From positions 1 to 64,000 of the forward strand of contig WION01000227.1 of the NCBI GenBank assembly GCA_015039365.1: a DNA stretch of 64,000 nt. Reading direction: 5' to 3'. Position 1 is the first letter of the stretch. The number at the start of each line of letters is the position of its first letter. The notes beneath the pieces were generated by a model, which was not told the origin of the DNA, did no database searches, and saw only the letters and a program-made list of their open reading frames with translations. The translations under genes were made by a program, and so were the position numbers. Positions 51,539 to 62,778 of the stretch are shown here, in pieces. The DNA comes from Amanita rubescens (lineage: Eukaryota; Basidiomycota; Agaricomycetes; Agaricales; Amanitaceae).

Positions 51539-54500
51539 TCAGGCTTCCAGCGCCGCCGCCGCAGCTTGTTCTTCAAATTCAAGTTCACCCATCACCAAAC
51601 TAACCGCTGAAGCTCTCGTCGACATCCTGTCCGACAACAAGCCCTCCCCATCCGCATTCAGATGAAGCGTCCCTCCAGCTTTCTCGCTCCTCATCAGCAA
51701 GTCCTTCCACCGTTCTCTTTTCTCTTTCTCCGTCAAGGAGATAGATTTTCTGTGGTGGGCGTAAGGGTGATGGTTGGAGTGGTCTTCAGCATCACCATTA
51801 CGTACAGCGCCATTAGTTGGCGCTGATCCGTTACTGGTACTCTTCACGCTCGCTGTTCGCTTCAATGAAGATTTTCTAAGAACCTTCGCGCCGCCGGTGT
51901 TGTTTGTCTTGGAGTTCGAATTCTCTTCCTTTTTCACATCTCTTACGACGGTAGAGGCAGAAGGCCGTCTAGGATTCCTCGTAGGCCTCACAGGAGGCAA
52001 AGTAGACGCGCCTGACGAGAAGCTCAACTTCCTTAACAAAGTGCTCAACGTCCCAGCAGGCGTTGAGCTAAAAGTCGAAGTTGACGATGTCGATGGAGGG
52101 GGAGGTACTACCGGCTGTGATGATGACGAAAGCGGAAGAGATGGTTGCGACTGGGATGACGATGACAGAGGTGCTTCAAAACACGGCGACGGGGATGAAT
52201 ACGACCTCCCAACGGCGGAAGACGATTCAGACCTACCAGGCCGGGGCGACGAAGACGATACGGACAAGAAATGGGATATCGACTCGGATATCGACATCCT
52301 CCTGTTCCTCTTCTTCCAACCTATGGACGACGACGACCCCGCCACCGCGGAACCAGAACCAGAACCGAAACTAGAGTTCACACTAGAGGCGGAGCCAGGA
52401 GTTGAAGTCGAAGCAAACGACGGTTCTTCTATTCTCTCCATTCCAAATTGTTTTCCCACGACCCTTCCAAAGGTGGACAAGGCAGGCGTAAAGTACTCTG
52501 CTGATCCTGCGCCAGAACTGGATAACGAACTTGGACTCTCGACCGCCCTAGGAGGAGATGACGTTGAGAAGACGCGTGAAGTGGGAGACGATAAGGGTGA
52601 AATAGCGCTCGTTGTGGATGACCGACCCCTGCCCAACAACAACACATTTTCATTCCCATTGACGTCAACTCCACCACCACCACCACCAACATAAGATTCT
52701 CCGGATCCTCTCTCCGCAACACGTTTCCTAGGCGGAACAGGCAACGACGGCAGCTCATTTTCCGGAGACCGAGCCATACTCCATTCAAACCCGCCCAAAC
52801 TCGCACTCCGACCAGGACTAGGCATCGGAACCGGTATCCTGATGCCTCCACTCTTGTTATCCAAATCGTTTATGTTTATCCGAGGCAGAGGCGAAGTTGC
52901 GCTTCGACTAGGAAGTTCAAGGTATAAGCCTACTTTCGAAGGCCGACCACGGGAGAAACCGCTTATATGCGGTGGTGGGTACCCTTTATCTGCAGTTCTG
53001 TGGGCGCTGGGGTTTCCGTGTGTTGGGGCCGTACTAGCGCCGGTCAAAGAACCCTCTTTGTCATTGTTCCGCGTCTCTGGTTCGATGTCTTTGTTGGCTG
53101 ACGATGTCGTCGTGAGAGAGGTGGAGCTAACGTGGCCTTGCCCCTTCGAAAGTTCTGCAGGCGGAACAATATGCTTCGCCAGTATATTAGTGGGCATAGG
53201 TGGTACCAGCACCATGCCGTTATTACTATTATGTTTGTTATTAGATTGCTGTTGCTGTTGTGGTGGAGGTGAATGATTAAGTTGATTCTGTGGTGGAGGT
53301 GAGTGACCGTTGACCTCGTCCACAGAAGAAATAGAGGAACGTTTGCTACGCATGCTTCGTGACCTGCCAATGACGCTAGTATTTAAGAAGCGAGGGTCGG
53401 GCGAAGAAGGCGCTGCATTTGCAGTGCTCGGGCGAGAGGGAATTTGAGGCCTTGCTTGGCCGGATGGCGTTGATGATCGAATTAAACCTTGTTCTGACAC
53501 GCTGGCGGATGCAGAGGCAGAAAAGCCGCTTGATGTTGACGTTCGTCTTCTCAGGGCACCAACTGATGACGTGGCACGTAAGCGGTGTAACATTTTCTTC
53601 TGGTTGCCGCCGGCGGGTGACGAGGAAGAAGATGGTATTGGTATAGGTGCATGCAACGAAGCTGATCTATGGCTTTCCACAGTTCTCGTCTGGCTAATGT
53701 GGATTTGAACATCGGAACCCGTCTATAGTTGAGATGAGAATAGGAAAACCTCAAAGAGGTAGAGAAACAAACATTGGGTATACTGCTGGGACTGGGACTG
53801 TGGCCGCCGTCGCTAGATACGGAAATGGGACTTGTAGGGCTCGAGCCAACCGGAAAGAAGGATCGGAAGCCCTTGGGAAGGGCGGGAACAGGAGGAGCAG
53901 GTTCATGTGCAAATGATGATGTATGTGAGAGAGATTCTTCGCTGTAGTTGGGCAAATGCGATTTGGATGAGGAACGAGAGTGATATTTGTCTCTGAGCCC
54001 GCCAGTGCTGATACGTTTCATTAATTTCCATAATTTCGCGCTGCTTGCCTTTTCAGAAATAGGGGTAGATATAGATCTTGAAACGGATGAGGGAGTAGAC
54101 TCGGATGGTGCACGCGAAGGGGAAGGATCCGCGGACGAATGAGATGGACGGGGTTTGACAAGCCGTCTGGGGACCCGAACGCTATCAATGGAGGTTGGAG
54201 TGTCTGGAGTAGGTGTAGCAGGTGACGGGGACGCGAGATTCTTCCCATCAGCCGACTTTGGGTCGACAGAAATGCTTATTGAATAGCGACTGCGCATCTT
54301 CCTAATCCGTTCCTTGCCCACTTGGAGAGGAGATTTAGTGGGCTCTTCAGGACCAGCGCTACCTGAGCGTCTTGAAAAACCTTGGGAATCCTGTGCTGCG
54401 GGAGTTGCAGGTTCCGCGCTTTTAATACCTGAGCTGCCCAAACTGGAAGAATCGTCCTGGCCACGTCCCTCTGTCATAACGACACCTCCGGCTTTTCTCC

Positions 54501-54738
54501 ACCGGTTTGAAACTTTCCTCGTCAGGGACTTTCCCAAACCCACCAACCCACCGCCGCTCTTGGGAGTCTTCGGGGCGCTAGTGCTGGCTGATGCGGTGGC
54601 GTAGGACCAATAGTAGGTTCCGGCATAGTTGGTCCAATTGTGGTCTTCTGGACCGTCTGCAGCGACTACTCTGTCCGCCGACGAGCCTACTACCGTGTAG
54701 TAAGGCGTTGGAGTGGTTGGCGAGCTTGGAGGCGACAT
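51539..54738 (-). CDS. large serine-rich low-complexity protein, unknown function
   Basis: Two exons (54738-53773 and 53722-51539) with one 50-base intron give 1049 residues. The N-terminus is ordered-looking and probably conserved: TPYYTVVGSSADRVVAADG, then WTNYAGTYYWSY and a basic segment SLTRKVSNRWRKAGG. Most of the rest is disordered, rich in Ser, Pro, Thr and Arg, with RSRSMRSKRSSISSVDE, polyglutamine-type and GGGGGG runs. The C-terminus regains order (LTEKEKRERWKDLLMRSEKAGGTL). An in-frame ATG at 54780 would add 14 residues; 54738 fits better before MSPPSSP. Many SP/TP sites suggest phosphorylation. I recall the YYTVVG/SLTRKVS layout as a conserved agaricomycete hypothetical, but no function. 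Plus-strand frames over it are shadows. Confidence 0.75.
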
Positions 54739-54744
54739 GGCCGT

Positions 54745-55383
54745 CCAGCGCTTGGAACGAGAGATTAGTAAGCAGATCAAGCGGACATTGTCTGATTATA
54801 CCCGTGATATTTTCGGTTCACATACCAACGACATCCGACTCGGAACTAGGTCTGAGTCAATTCGACGGCCGAATGGGCCGAAAAACTTATATTAGAGTCG
54901 GTGAATGAATGACCGAATATGAAAGAAGTCACTTTGATCTTCTTGATCGGATCCTATCTTTTCACTTGGAACTGCATTGAATCTGGGAGATCGATCGAAT
55001 GCAATAGGAGTGATGATAAAAGGAACACTCGGTGATGATCATGTCAGAGTAGTTCGTTCCTTGATTTTGCGGGTACCTAAATTCAGTTACGGAAACTACT
55101 AACTGGCGCTCGTCCCTACTAGTAGTCGTCCCTGCACCGGCGTTGAAACACCAGCGCGAAACGTGTGCGGGGATGCATCATAGGGCGTCAAGACTCAGAA
55201 TGCACACATCTCCGAACGGGCGTTTTGGAAACGTGGGACAAAGCAATTCCCGTTGCCAATGCCAAATGGAATGGCTCCGATGGCGGGATTAGAGGGGAAG
55301 CGCTTTATCATTTAATCTATATGAGCGGATGATTTTGTAACTCCTTCAATTACTTATAAACCAGGACTAACTGCGATCCCTGT
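54745..55383. other. divergent promoter region; right part duplicated
   Basis: Lies between the divergent genes at 54738 (minus) and 55384 (plus). 55146-55383 is repeated at 60398-60668 together with the start of the next gene. Confidence 0.6.
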
Positions 55384-57298
55384 ATGGCTCTGTCTGTCCC
55401 AAACCCTCATGTCTCCCCCGACGCCCACCCCGACAACCAGCCCACAATCGGCCTCATAGGCATGGGCGCTATGGGCCGCATGTACGCTCACGTTCTGAGC
55501 ATTGCAGGCTGGAAAAAGTATGCAGATCTTATCGGTCCGCGTGATTGCTGATCGTTCTCAGAATCTGCGTTTGCGATCTTCCATCCAAATTTGACGACCT
55601 CAAGCGTGAATACGCAAGTGCGTTCATCCTACTCTCCTCGTTTCGGTACACTGACGATTCCCAGACAATCCCTCAGTGACAGTCGTCCGCGACGGCTATG
55701 CCGTATCCAGAGCATCCGATTTCATCGTTTATTCCGTCGAAGCTGGAGGCATTGACTCAGTCGTAAAGGAGTACGGTCCCGGTGAGTCCAACTCTATCCC
55801 AAACACAGATCCTGCTCTAGAATCACCTAGCCACCAAACTGAACGCTGTCGTCGCTGGTCAAACTTCTGTAAAGGCACCAGAACAAGCAGCATTCGAAAA
55901 GTACCTCCCTCAAGATGTCCACATCGTATCATGCCACTCTTTGCACGGCCCTACAGTCTCACCTGTTGGCCAGTCTCTCGTATGCCCCTTTCACCACGTC
56001 ATTCACCATCATTGCCTTAAACCACCACTTCCTAGGTGCTCATCAAACATCGCGGGCCCCCAGAAGCTCTTACACTTGTCGAAAACATCCTCCGCTGTTT
56101 CGGATCAAGATACGTCTACCTCTCCTATGCAGAACATGACCTGGTCACCGCCAACACCCAAGCCGTCACACATGCTGCCTTCCTCAGGTACGTCAATCGC
56201 TTCACCACTCGCTTTTCTTTCATACTCAAGATTCGCGTCGTAATAGCATGGGAACTGCATGGTGCTCTGCTGAATCATACCCATGGGAGCAAGGACTTTA
56301 CGTAGGTGGGCTGGAAACGGTAAAGGTCAATCTCACCCTTCGCATCTACTCGAACCAATGGCACGTATACGCCGGCTTGGCCATTTTAAACCCTAGCGCT
56401 CGGATTCAGATCAAACAGTGAGCAACGCCATACTCGTACCAGCTCCTCGATCCAACTAACACAAAAAAGATTCGCTAAAAGCGCTACCGAACTATTCAAA
56501 CTCATGCTAGCGGGCGGAAACGGGACCGAAGAAGACCGTCGCGCGTTCAAAGCCCGCGTAGAGTGGGGCCGGGAAGTCGTCTTTGGCGATCGTGACGCCT
56601 CTCCAGCATCATCACCGACTAGTACCAACGCTAACGGAGACACCCAGAAAAAGAAGAAAAAACGCCGTCCAATCTTACTTTCCGAAAGCGTCCTAGACAA
56701 ATTCAGTCTAGGCAAATTGACCTACAACCCCACTTCCATACCCCTATTAAGTCCACCCATAGGCTTCACCAACCCTCCATTCGCCTCCACCGAATCCTGT
56801 GCGTCGGAAGAAACCACACCCTCTACATCTACTGATCCCAAAACGACCCGCCGAGCGTCCACCGGCGTTCCAACCCGCTACAGACCCAACTCCCACCTCG
56901 CCCTCCTCGCCATGGTCGACTCCTGGGCCCACCTCAAAATCAATCCATACACCCACCTCTCCCTCGCTGCAACCCCCCTCTTCCGTCTCTTCCTCGGCGT
57001 AGCCGAACACCTCTTCCTCAACCCCTCCCTCCTTCGCGCTTCTCTCCATTCGGCGCTGTACGATACTTGGCATAGGGCGGACGACCTCGAGTTCGTTGTT
57101 GCTGCCAGGGGGTGGAGTCAGGCTGTCGGTTTTGGTAATTTTGAGGTGTATAAGAGGAGGTTTATGCAGACTAGAGCGTTTTTGGAGAGTAGGTTTGAGG
57201 AGGGGGTGAAGGTTGGGAGTGAGATGATTAAGGCGGTGATGGAGACTGAGGTGCAGAGGGAGAAGGAAGAGGAGGAAGGGGAATGTGAGGAGGTTTAG
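55384..57298 (+). CDS. TYR1: prephenate dehydrogenase (NADP+)
   Basis: Seven exons (55384-55517, 55562-55617, 55665-55781, 55831-55979, 56036-56187, 56247-56417, 56470-57298) sum to exactly 1608 bases, 535 residues. The N-terminal Rossmann site is clear: TIGLIGMGAMGRMYAHVL (about residues 21-38), followed by CVCDLP. VSCHSLHGPTVSP is the catalytic histidine region, and HDLVTANTQAVTHAAFLSMGTAW the conserved helix. The long last exon carries a fungal C-terminal domain with a charged insert (KKKKKRRP) and HLALLAMVDSWAHL. The enzyme converts prephenate to 4-hydroxyphenylpyruvate in tyrosine synthesis, in the cytosol. Length is slightly above the yeast protein. Its promoter and first exons are duplicated at 60398-61190. 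No lesion seen. Confidence 0.92.
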
Positions 57299-57299
57299 A

Positions 57300-57466
57300 G
57301 TGGGATGAATAGTTATGGTTTTCTTGGATGCGCGCCGGTGTAAAATTGAACTCTTTGAAATTCAGACAGCTTTATAAATATGGATAACATAGAATCATAA
57401 TTGGGGAAGATCATACATTTCTTTCAGTCCCTGCTCAGCATTCGAAACATGGCCGTCCATCATCCT
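57300..57466. other. TYR1 3' region
   Basis: Short AT-rich 3' flank between converging TYR1 and the FunK1 relic. Confidence 0.5.
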
Positions 57467-58290
57467 TTATCCGCCCTCGAGAGCCGGATCCTGAGTCGGT
57501 AGTTCTGCAGTAAATATAAGCCGCCCAACCGCCCATATATCCACTTCTGCACCATGATTGTAGCGCCAGAACCTGTTATTATTGCCCTGCAGCCCACGTT
57601 TGCGTGATCAACAAATCTCTGGCCCAAGTTTATTCCAGATGGCGCCTACATTTATTCGGTTGCGGTGATGGTATACCTTTGGTGAATGCGAGGCACAACT
57701 CAAGTACGATTCTGCTTTCGTTGGGGCAAACGAAGCATCTTCCCAGTCGATCAAAAATCACTTGGAAGACTCTTCACGGCTTTGCATGATATTCGGCCAA
57801 CGGATATCCCGATGAAATACTGGCGGATCAGCGTGGGCTACCTGACTTGAGCTACCTTGAGCTTCGAGGATGCACACTACAGCATTTCGAACATCCGAGG
57901 GTGATTTAGGACCTTCGCTAATCCCTACTGGCTCCAGATCGACGCATCACGTAAACGGCGCAGGATTTCGGCTTTCTTAAGTCGGTCCACGTTAGGAACA
58001 CCTTTCGAAACTAATGTCGCATAGATCGCCTGTAGATGTTCGACGCGCTCTTTGCCATCGACCACATGCTTGAATTCCGGAACCGCTAATCTATACCTTT
58101 TGCGCACATGTGATAAAAATATTTAATAGTCTTGCCACCCTCGCTGAGCTTAGAGTCAACATACCAGATGGAAACAGAAGAAACATGCTCACGCCGGTCT
58201 TCAAGCGTCGTTGAGCATCGGCTAATCAAATACCCGTATGTTTGGTTCGGTAATCCGCGTCTCGGGTTCGTTTCGGCCTCGGAAGACAAA
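57467..58290 (-). pseudogene. FunK1-type protein kinase relic
   Basis: Minus strand, several frames. From right to left: NPRRGLPNQTYGYLISRCST and SVSIWYVDSKLSEGG, then LAVPEFKHVVDGKERVEHL and YATLVSKGVPNVD, then VFHRDIRWPNI (HRD catalytic loop), FLIDWEDASFAPT (the DFG-equivalent DWE) and GAEVDIWAVGRLI. This order and these motifs are those of the fungal-specific FunK1 family expanded in mushrooms. At least two in-frame stops (before FLIDWED and after GPEIC) and a frameshift near 58100 disable it. The N-terminal lobe with the glycine loop is missing: the relic ends at about 58290, 18 bases before the next gene's ATG. Confidence 0.8.
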
Positions 58291-58307
58291 ACTAATTTAA
58301 CCGTACA

Positions 58308-60360
58308 ATGGCTTCTCTCGCCGTCGACATCCCGCCTGCCCAGGCCACCTCGCCTAACCAGAGCCATACCATCGCCGCTCGAAAAGCCTACCAGCGTGAC
58401 GACTGGCGTCTCTTGCACCTCAACGACACCGTCGAAGACGCCCTCTCCAAGATCCTCAGGTTCGGCTTCGACATTGACCGCGTTGCGGTAAAGCCTGCAA
58501 CCGCCAAAGCTCTTCGCGACCAGATCCTCACCTGGGCCAAGCATATTGCCGGTGAGATCCCGGGCTACACCGACTGGCAGCAGATCTACGACTTCACCTT
58601 CGACGCGCTCTATGTCCCCGATACCGTCCCTGGTGAGGACGCTACGCCCGTCGGTACCGAGGCCGATCTCCACGCCATGCTTGAGGACATTGACCTCGAG
58701 CGTGACTACGCCTTGCAGACCAGGGACGTCGAGAAGGAGCATCTCGCTGATCATGACCTCTCTCTCGGCAAGGCACGCACCCGCCAAGACATCCTTAACA
58801 AGATCGCTGCCCGCTACACCGCTGCCAATCCCATGCCTACCCCCCTCGCCCTGCTCTTCCGCAAGATCCGCTACACGTACAAGCTGCGTGAATGCCTTCT
58901 CGGTCAGGTCGGCTACTACAACGGCTCACTCGAGCTCGCCGCAGACATGGCCCACGACTTCGAGTTCCATATGTACTTGATCCAGATGAAGTTGCGTCGC
59001 CCAGATCGTCTCCACAAGTTCAAGGCCCCCAAGGCGATGACCCACTACCTCACCGACGCAACCTTCCCGGGCTCCTGGAACAACCAATTCTCCTACTCTT
59101 ACGGTTATGACGAGTTCGGCCCCCAACAGATGCCGATCTTCGGTATCAACTACATTGAGCGCAAGCTCGTCGAAGTTCTTCGCCTCGATGTCGCCGGAAA
59201 GAAGTGGCATGGTCTTTGCACCTTGTTGGAATGGGATCCAAAGGATGCCGCTCGCGTCGTTGAGCTCAATCGTATCAAGACCGACTTCGTGTCCGCTGAA
59301 ATCGCAGGTAAGCTTTCTCTTTTTTGAATCCTATTTGTTTGTAGCTGGTGCAGGTCTTCGAAGCGCCGCTGGCCACTTCCTTGGCGGCAACCTCACTCTC
59401 AGCGACTGCGGCCTCCACATCCTCACCCTTCCCCGCATCATCGCCGTCTTGACCAACGACGAGACGAAGCGAAAGGCATTCTACACGCTCTTCCTTGGCC
59501 TCACCTGGTCGGACACGCCTCTCAGCAAGGAGGAGAACCCATTCGCCGAGGTCTACGAAGGACGGGCTAGGAAGCATCGTAACGTTGGCACCCCTATCGA
59601 TTACGATCTCGCCCACCTCAAGGACAACGACGTCAAAGACCCCAGGATCGCTGCCGACCGTCCCGCTCTCCTCACTCTCAATCTCGTGCACTATTATCCT
59701 CAGGTCGTCGGTCGTAAGGCCAATTTCATCCTTACTCCCGAGACTGCCGGCGCCGATTATCGTCGCAAGCTCCAGCGCCTCAGCGAAGGCCAATTGGACG
59801 AACTCTTTGCCAACATTGAAGCCTATCCCCGCACTGCCGACCTCGCTGACAAGATCGATGCCGTCGTCAACCAAGCCGTCGAAGCTGCCCGCGACTGGCA
59901 TGCCCGCGCGATTGTAAACCATCGCCCCATTTACACCGGCACCAGCGGCCACATGCTCAGCTATTCCCGTATCTTCCTCGACAGTGTCGCTCCGGAGGGC
60001 TGTGCCTCTGCCGACCACCCCACGCTCGAGCAGCTTCGCGTTACCTTGCTCGCCGCTTTGATCGGGTTCAACCAGCAGCATACCTACGACGAGTGCATGG
60101 TCGCCTCGCATGGACTGACCCATGACAACGAGACGCTCCAATATCAGGATCGCAGCGGCTACCGCGACATCATCGATTCCGCCGATTCGTTCGTCCGCAA
60201 CAAGGTCGGCAAGCCGTTGCTCCAAGCCATGATCGCAATCGGCAAGCAGTTCATCGCCAACTTCGAGGAGCATCAGGCCGCACTCGATCCTCCCCTTCCC
60301 CACCCCGGCGTTCTCGTTGCGCAATGGTTCAAAGACACGACCGGTCGTGCCTTCGCTTAA
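58308..60360 (+). CDS. conserved-looking protein of unknown function, probably well expressed
   Basis: Two exons (58308-59307 and 59345-60360) joined by a 37-base intron give 671 residues. An alternative acceptor nine bases on (ctggtgcag) would remove three residues. Codon use is strongly biased to C-ending codons, unlike neighbours, which in fungi usually marks high expression. Helical throughout, with FRKIRYTYKLRECLLGQVGYY, HDFEFHMYLIQMKL, FGINYIERKLVEVLRLD, HILTLPRIIAVLTNDE and HTYDECMVASHGL. No signal peptide, transmembrane segment or nucleotide-binding loop is visible. I do not recognise the family. The promoter must lie within or beyond the FunK1 relic, which ends 18 bases upstream. A 408-codon frame on the opposite strand is its shadow. 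Confidence 0.85.
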
Positions 60361-60397
60361 GGAGATCGGAATGGCGGAGAGCCAGCAAGGCTTGAAT

Positions 60398-61190
60398 TTG
60401 AAACACCAGCGCGAAACGTGTGCGGGGATGCACCATAGGGCGTCAAGACTCAAAATGCACACATCTCCGAACGGGCGTTTTGGAAACGTGGGACGAAGCA
60501 ATTGCCGTTGCCAATGCCAAATGGAATGGCTCCGATAGCGGGCTTTAGACTGCTTTAGAGGGGAAGCGGCTTGGTCACTTTATCATTCAATAATCTATAT
60601 TTGTGCTCGCGCGGATGATTTTGTAACTCCTTCAATTACTTATAGACCGGGACTAGCTGCGATCCCTGTATGGCTCTGTCTGTCCCAAACCCTCATGTCT
60701 TCCCCGACGCCCACCCCGACAACCAGCCCACAATCGGCCTCATAGGCATGGGCGCTATGGGCCGTATGTACGCTCACGTTCTGAGCACTGCAGGCTGGAA
60801 AAAGTATGCAGATCTTATCAGCCCGCATGATTGCTGATCGTTCTCAGAATCTGCGTTTGCGATCTTCCATCCAAATTTGACGACCTCAAGGGTGAATACG
60901 CAAGTGCGTTCACCCCACTCTCCTTGTTTCGGTACACTGACCATTCCCAGACAATCCCTCAGTGACAGTCGTCCGCGACGGCAATGCCGTATCCAGAGCA
61001 TCCGATTTCATCGTTTATTCCGTCGAAGCTGGAGGAATCGACTCAGTCGTAAAGGAGTACGGTCCCGGCGAGTCCAACTGTATCCCAAACACCGATCCCG
61101 CTCTAGAATCACCTAGCCACCAAACTGAACGCTGTCGTCGCTGGTCAAACTTCTGTAAAGGCACCAGAACAAGCAGCATTCGAAAGCTTC
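60398..61190 (+). pseudogene. partial duplicate of TYR1 (promoter and exons 1 to part of 4)
   Basis: Near-identical copy of 55146-55902. It keeps the ATG (60670), MALSVPNPHV, the GMGAMGRMYAHVL dinucleotide site and introns 1-3 at the same places. Similarity ends within exon 4, at agcagcattcgaaa, after which the frame meets a stop (KLLKVSF). The dehydrogenase active site is missing, so no enzyme can result, but the promoter and a truncated transcript might be active. Few differences from TYR1 mean a recent duplication. Confidence 0.88.
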
Positions 61191-61199
61191 TCAAGGTAT

Positions 61200-62290
61200 C
61201 CTTTTAGGAGCTTGAGATCCTGCTTGACCGGTGTTGTCCATAGATCGAATAATTTTCGCGTTATGTCAACTATAGCGTGATTAGCACTTAGTTTGGGCCG
61301 CATCAGAAGAAGACTAACTCATCACGTTTTCTTTTCACTGCTGTATGAAGCATAACCTGTGGAGAGAAGGTCGGTGTTGAACATTACAACGCAATGACGC
61401 CTCCTCCTTTCATACCTCGGCGCTTAGTGCGCCGAGCATTGTTCACCATCAACGCGCTTTGCACCACAAAGCGCATCTCACCATTCATCCGCCTCACATA
61501 TCCCTCTACCTAGTTACCTTTCATCTCCTACATATTTATATAGTTCCATTTTGCGTCTCTCACCTCAGTACGAATAAACGTATCTGAGGTGAGATCGTCC
61601 TTTCCACACTATCTTAATCACATACTAATACCCGTTGTTAGTTTATCTCTATCTTCTAGGTATGCTACAACTGTAGTACGAATAAACGTATCTGAGTTTA
61701 TCTCTATCTTCTAGCCTCTAGCGTGTTACCGTTTAACAGTCGGTTCTGATCGTGTTGAAAAATAAAGTAGGGAAAAGTGCGCCAGAGGCAAGGGCGGATC
61801 GTAGGAGAAGAACTTGTGAGGCACAGTGAATGAGGGTGAGAGTAACAATGTCTTACGCATATTGTCACTACTCTATTTGGCGTTGCGTAAGTTTCCGCGG
61901 TACTTGGGCATAGGGGCGTACAGCTCAAGCCTTAGAGCGGGATGTCGCCGGGGCGGCCGGCAAAAGTGGCAAGCGGCCGGAGCGGAAATGGCCGAATGCT
62001 TACTGTAGCCGCATTTGTCACCAGCCAGCGCCATGAATGCTTCTAGCTCTGGCGCTGGGGAAGGTGACTGGTGATTAATTGGAGTGCAGGCGAGCAAGCG
62101 GGGATGGATAGCGTTCAGAGCCATAGCGACGTACGCATATTGAAACGGGGGAAGAATGCTACTCAAAAGTTTAAGTAAAACATTTCAATGTGTTGTGGTG
62201 TCGGTTGCAACGAATTCAGAGTGCTTTTTCGTGGGTAAGCGTGTTTTCGATAGCAAGATCATACAACAGCGCAGTGCGAATAAGATCTTC
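61200..62290. other. no gene supported; structured non-coding segment
   Basis: Includes the hairpin cluster 61416-61593 and a direct duplication of GTACGAATAAACGTATCTGAG at 61568 and 61677. No coding pattern. Confidence 0.5.
61416..61593. repeat. cluster of three perfect hairpins
   Basis: Hairpin 1: CTCGGCGC-TTAGT-GCGCCGAG (61416-61436). Hairpin 2: GCGCTTTG-CACCA-CAAAGCGC (61454-61474, 17 bases further). Hairpin 3: CTCACCTCAG...CTGAGGTGAG (61559-61593) with an inner TACG/CGTA pair and AATAAA in the loop. It has no flanking ORF. Confidence 0.7.
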
Positions 62291-62302
62291 GCTGGCGAAA
62301 TA

Positions 62303-62572
62303 TCACTCGCTGTCCGCGTACCCACCATCGAAATCACCATCGAAACCATCATCTAAACCATCATCTAAACCATCATCTAAACCATCATCTAAACCATCGT
62401 CCTCAGCATCCAAGTCTGCTTCCTCGTCTTCGTCATTAATTTCTGAATTACTTTCCTCGTCTGTCTCGTCATCATCAGTTTCTTCATCCGTGCTTTCAGT
62501 AGACCCTAGTCCTTCCGAAAGTCCCCCGACCCCGTCCAAATTTTCGTCATCTTCAACGTTCAAGTCCACATT
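62303..62572 (-). other. acidic repeat frame (DDGL repeats), uncertain exon
   Basis: A minus-strand frame of about 88 codons is almost only Asp, Glu, Gly, Ser and Leu, with DDGL repeated four times, produced by a 12-bp microsatellite (ccatcatctaaa) at about 62335-62396. It lies 200 bases beyond the kinase gene and might be a terminal exon of it, but I cannot find matching splice sites with confidence. Confidence 0.35.
62335..62398. repeat. 12-bp microsatellite, about five copies
   Basis: CCATCATCTAAA repeated head to tail with edge variation (ccatcgaaat at the left side). Confidence 0.85.
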
Positions 62573-62778
62573 GTCGCCGGGAAATCCGCCTTAAAGGAAA
62601 TAATCGGTGACTTTTCGTTCAGATTTGTGAATAACGCCCACCACCTCGAAAGCTCATCACCACTCCAGTGTGGATGGGTCGCTGGAATATATAAGTGAAA
62701 CATAATTTTAATGGCATCAATAAAAAAACGCGCACACTTGGTGGAATAAGCTAACAGGCAATCGGAAACATTAGTAAA

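Noticed and set aside
51774..52694. 306-codon acidic plus-strand frame
   Set aside because: Antisense of the Ser-rich gene 51539-54738; Ser/Arg codons read backwards as Asp/Glu/Val.
59275..60501. 408-codon minus-strand frame
   Set aside because: Exact shadow of the strongly codon-biased gene at 58308-60360; C-ending codons on one strand leave the opposite strand free of stops.
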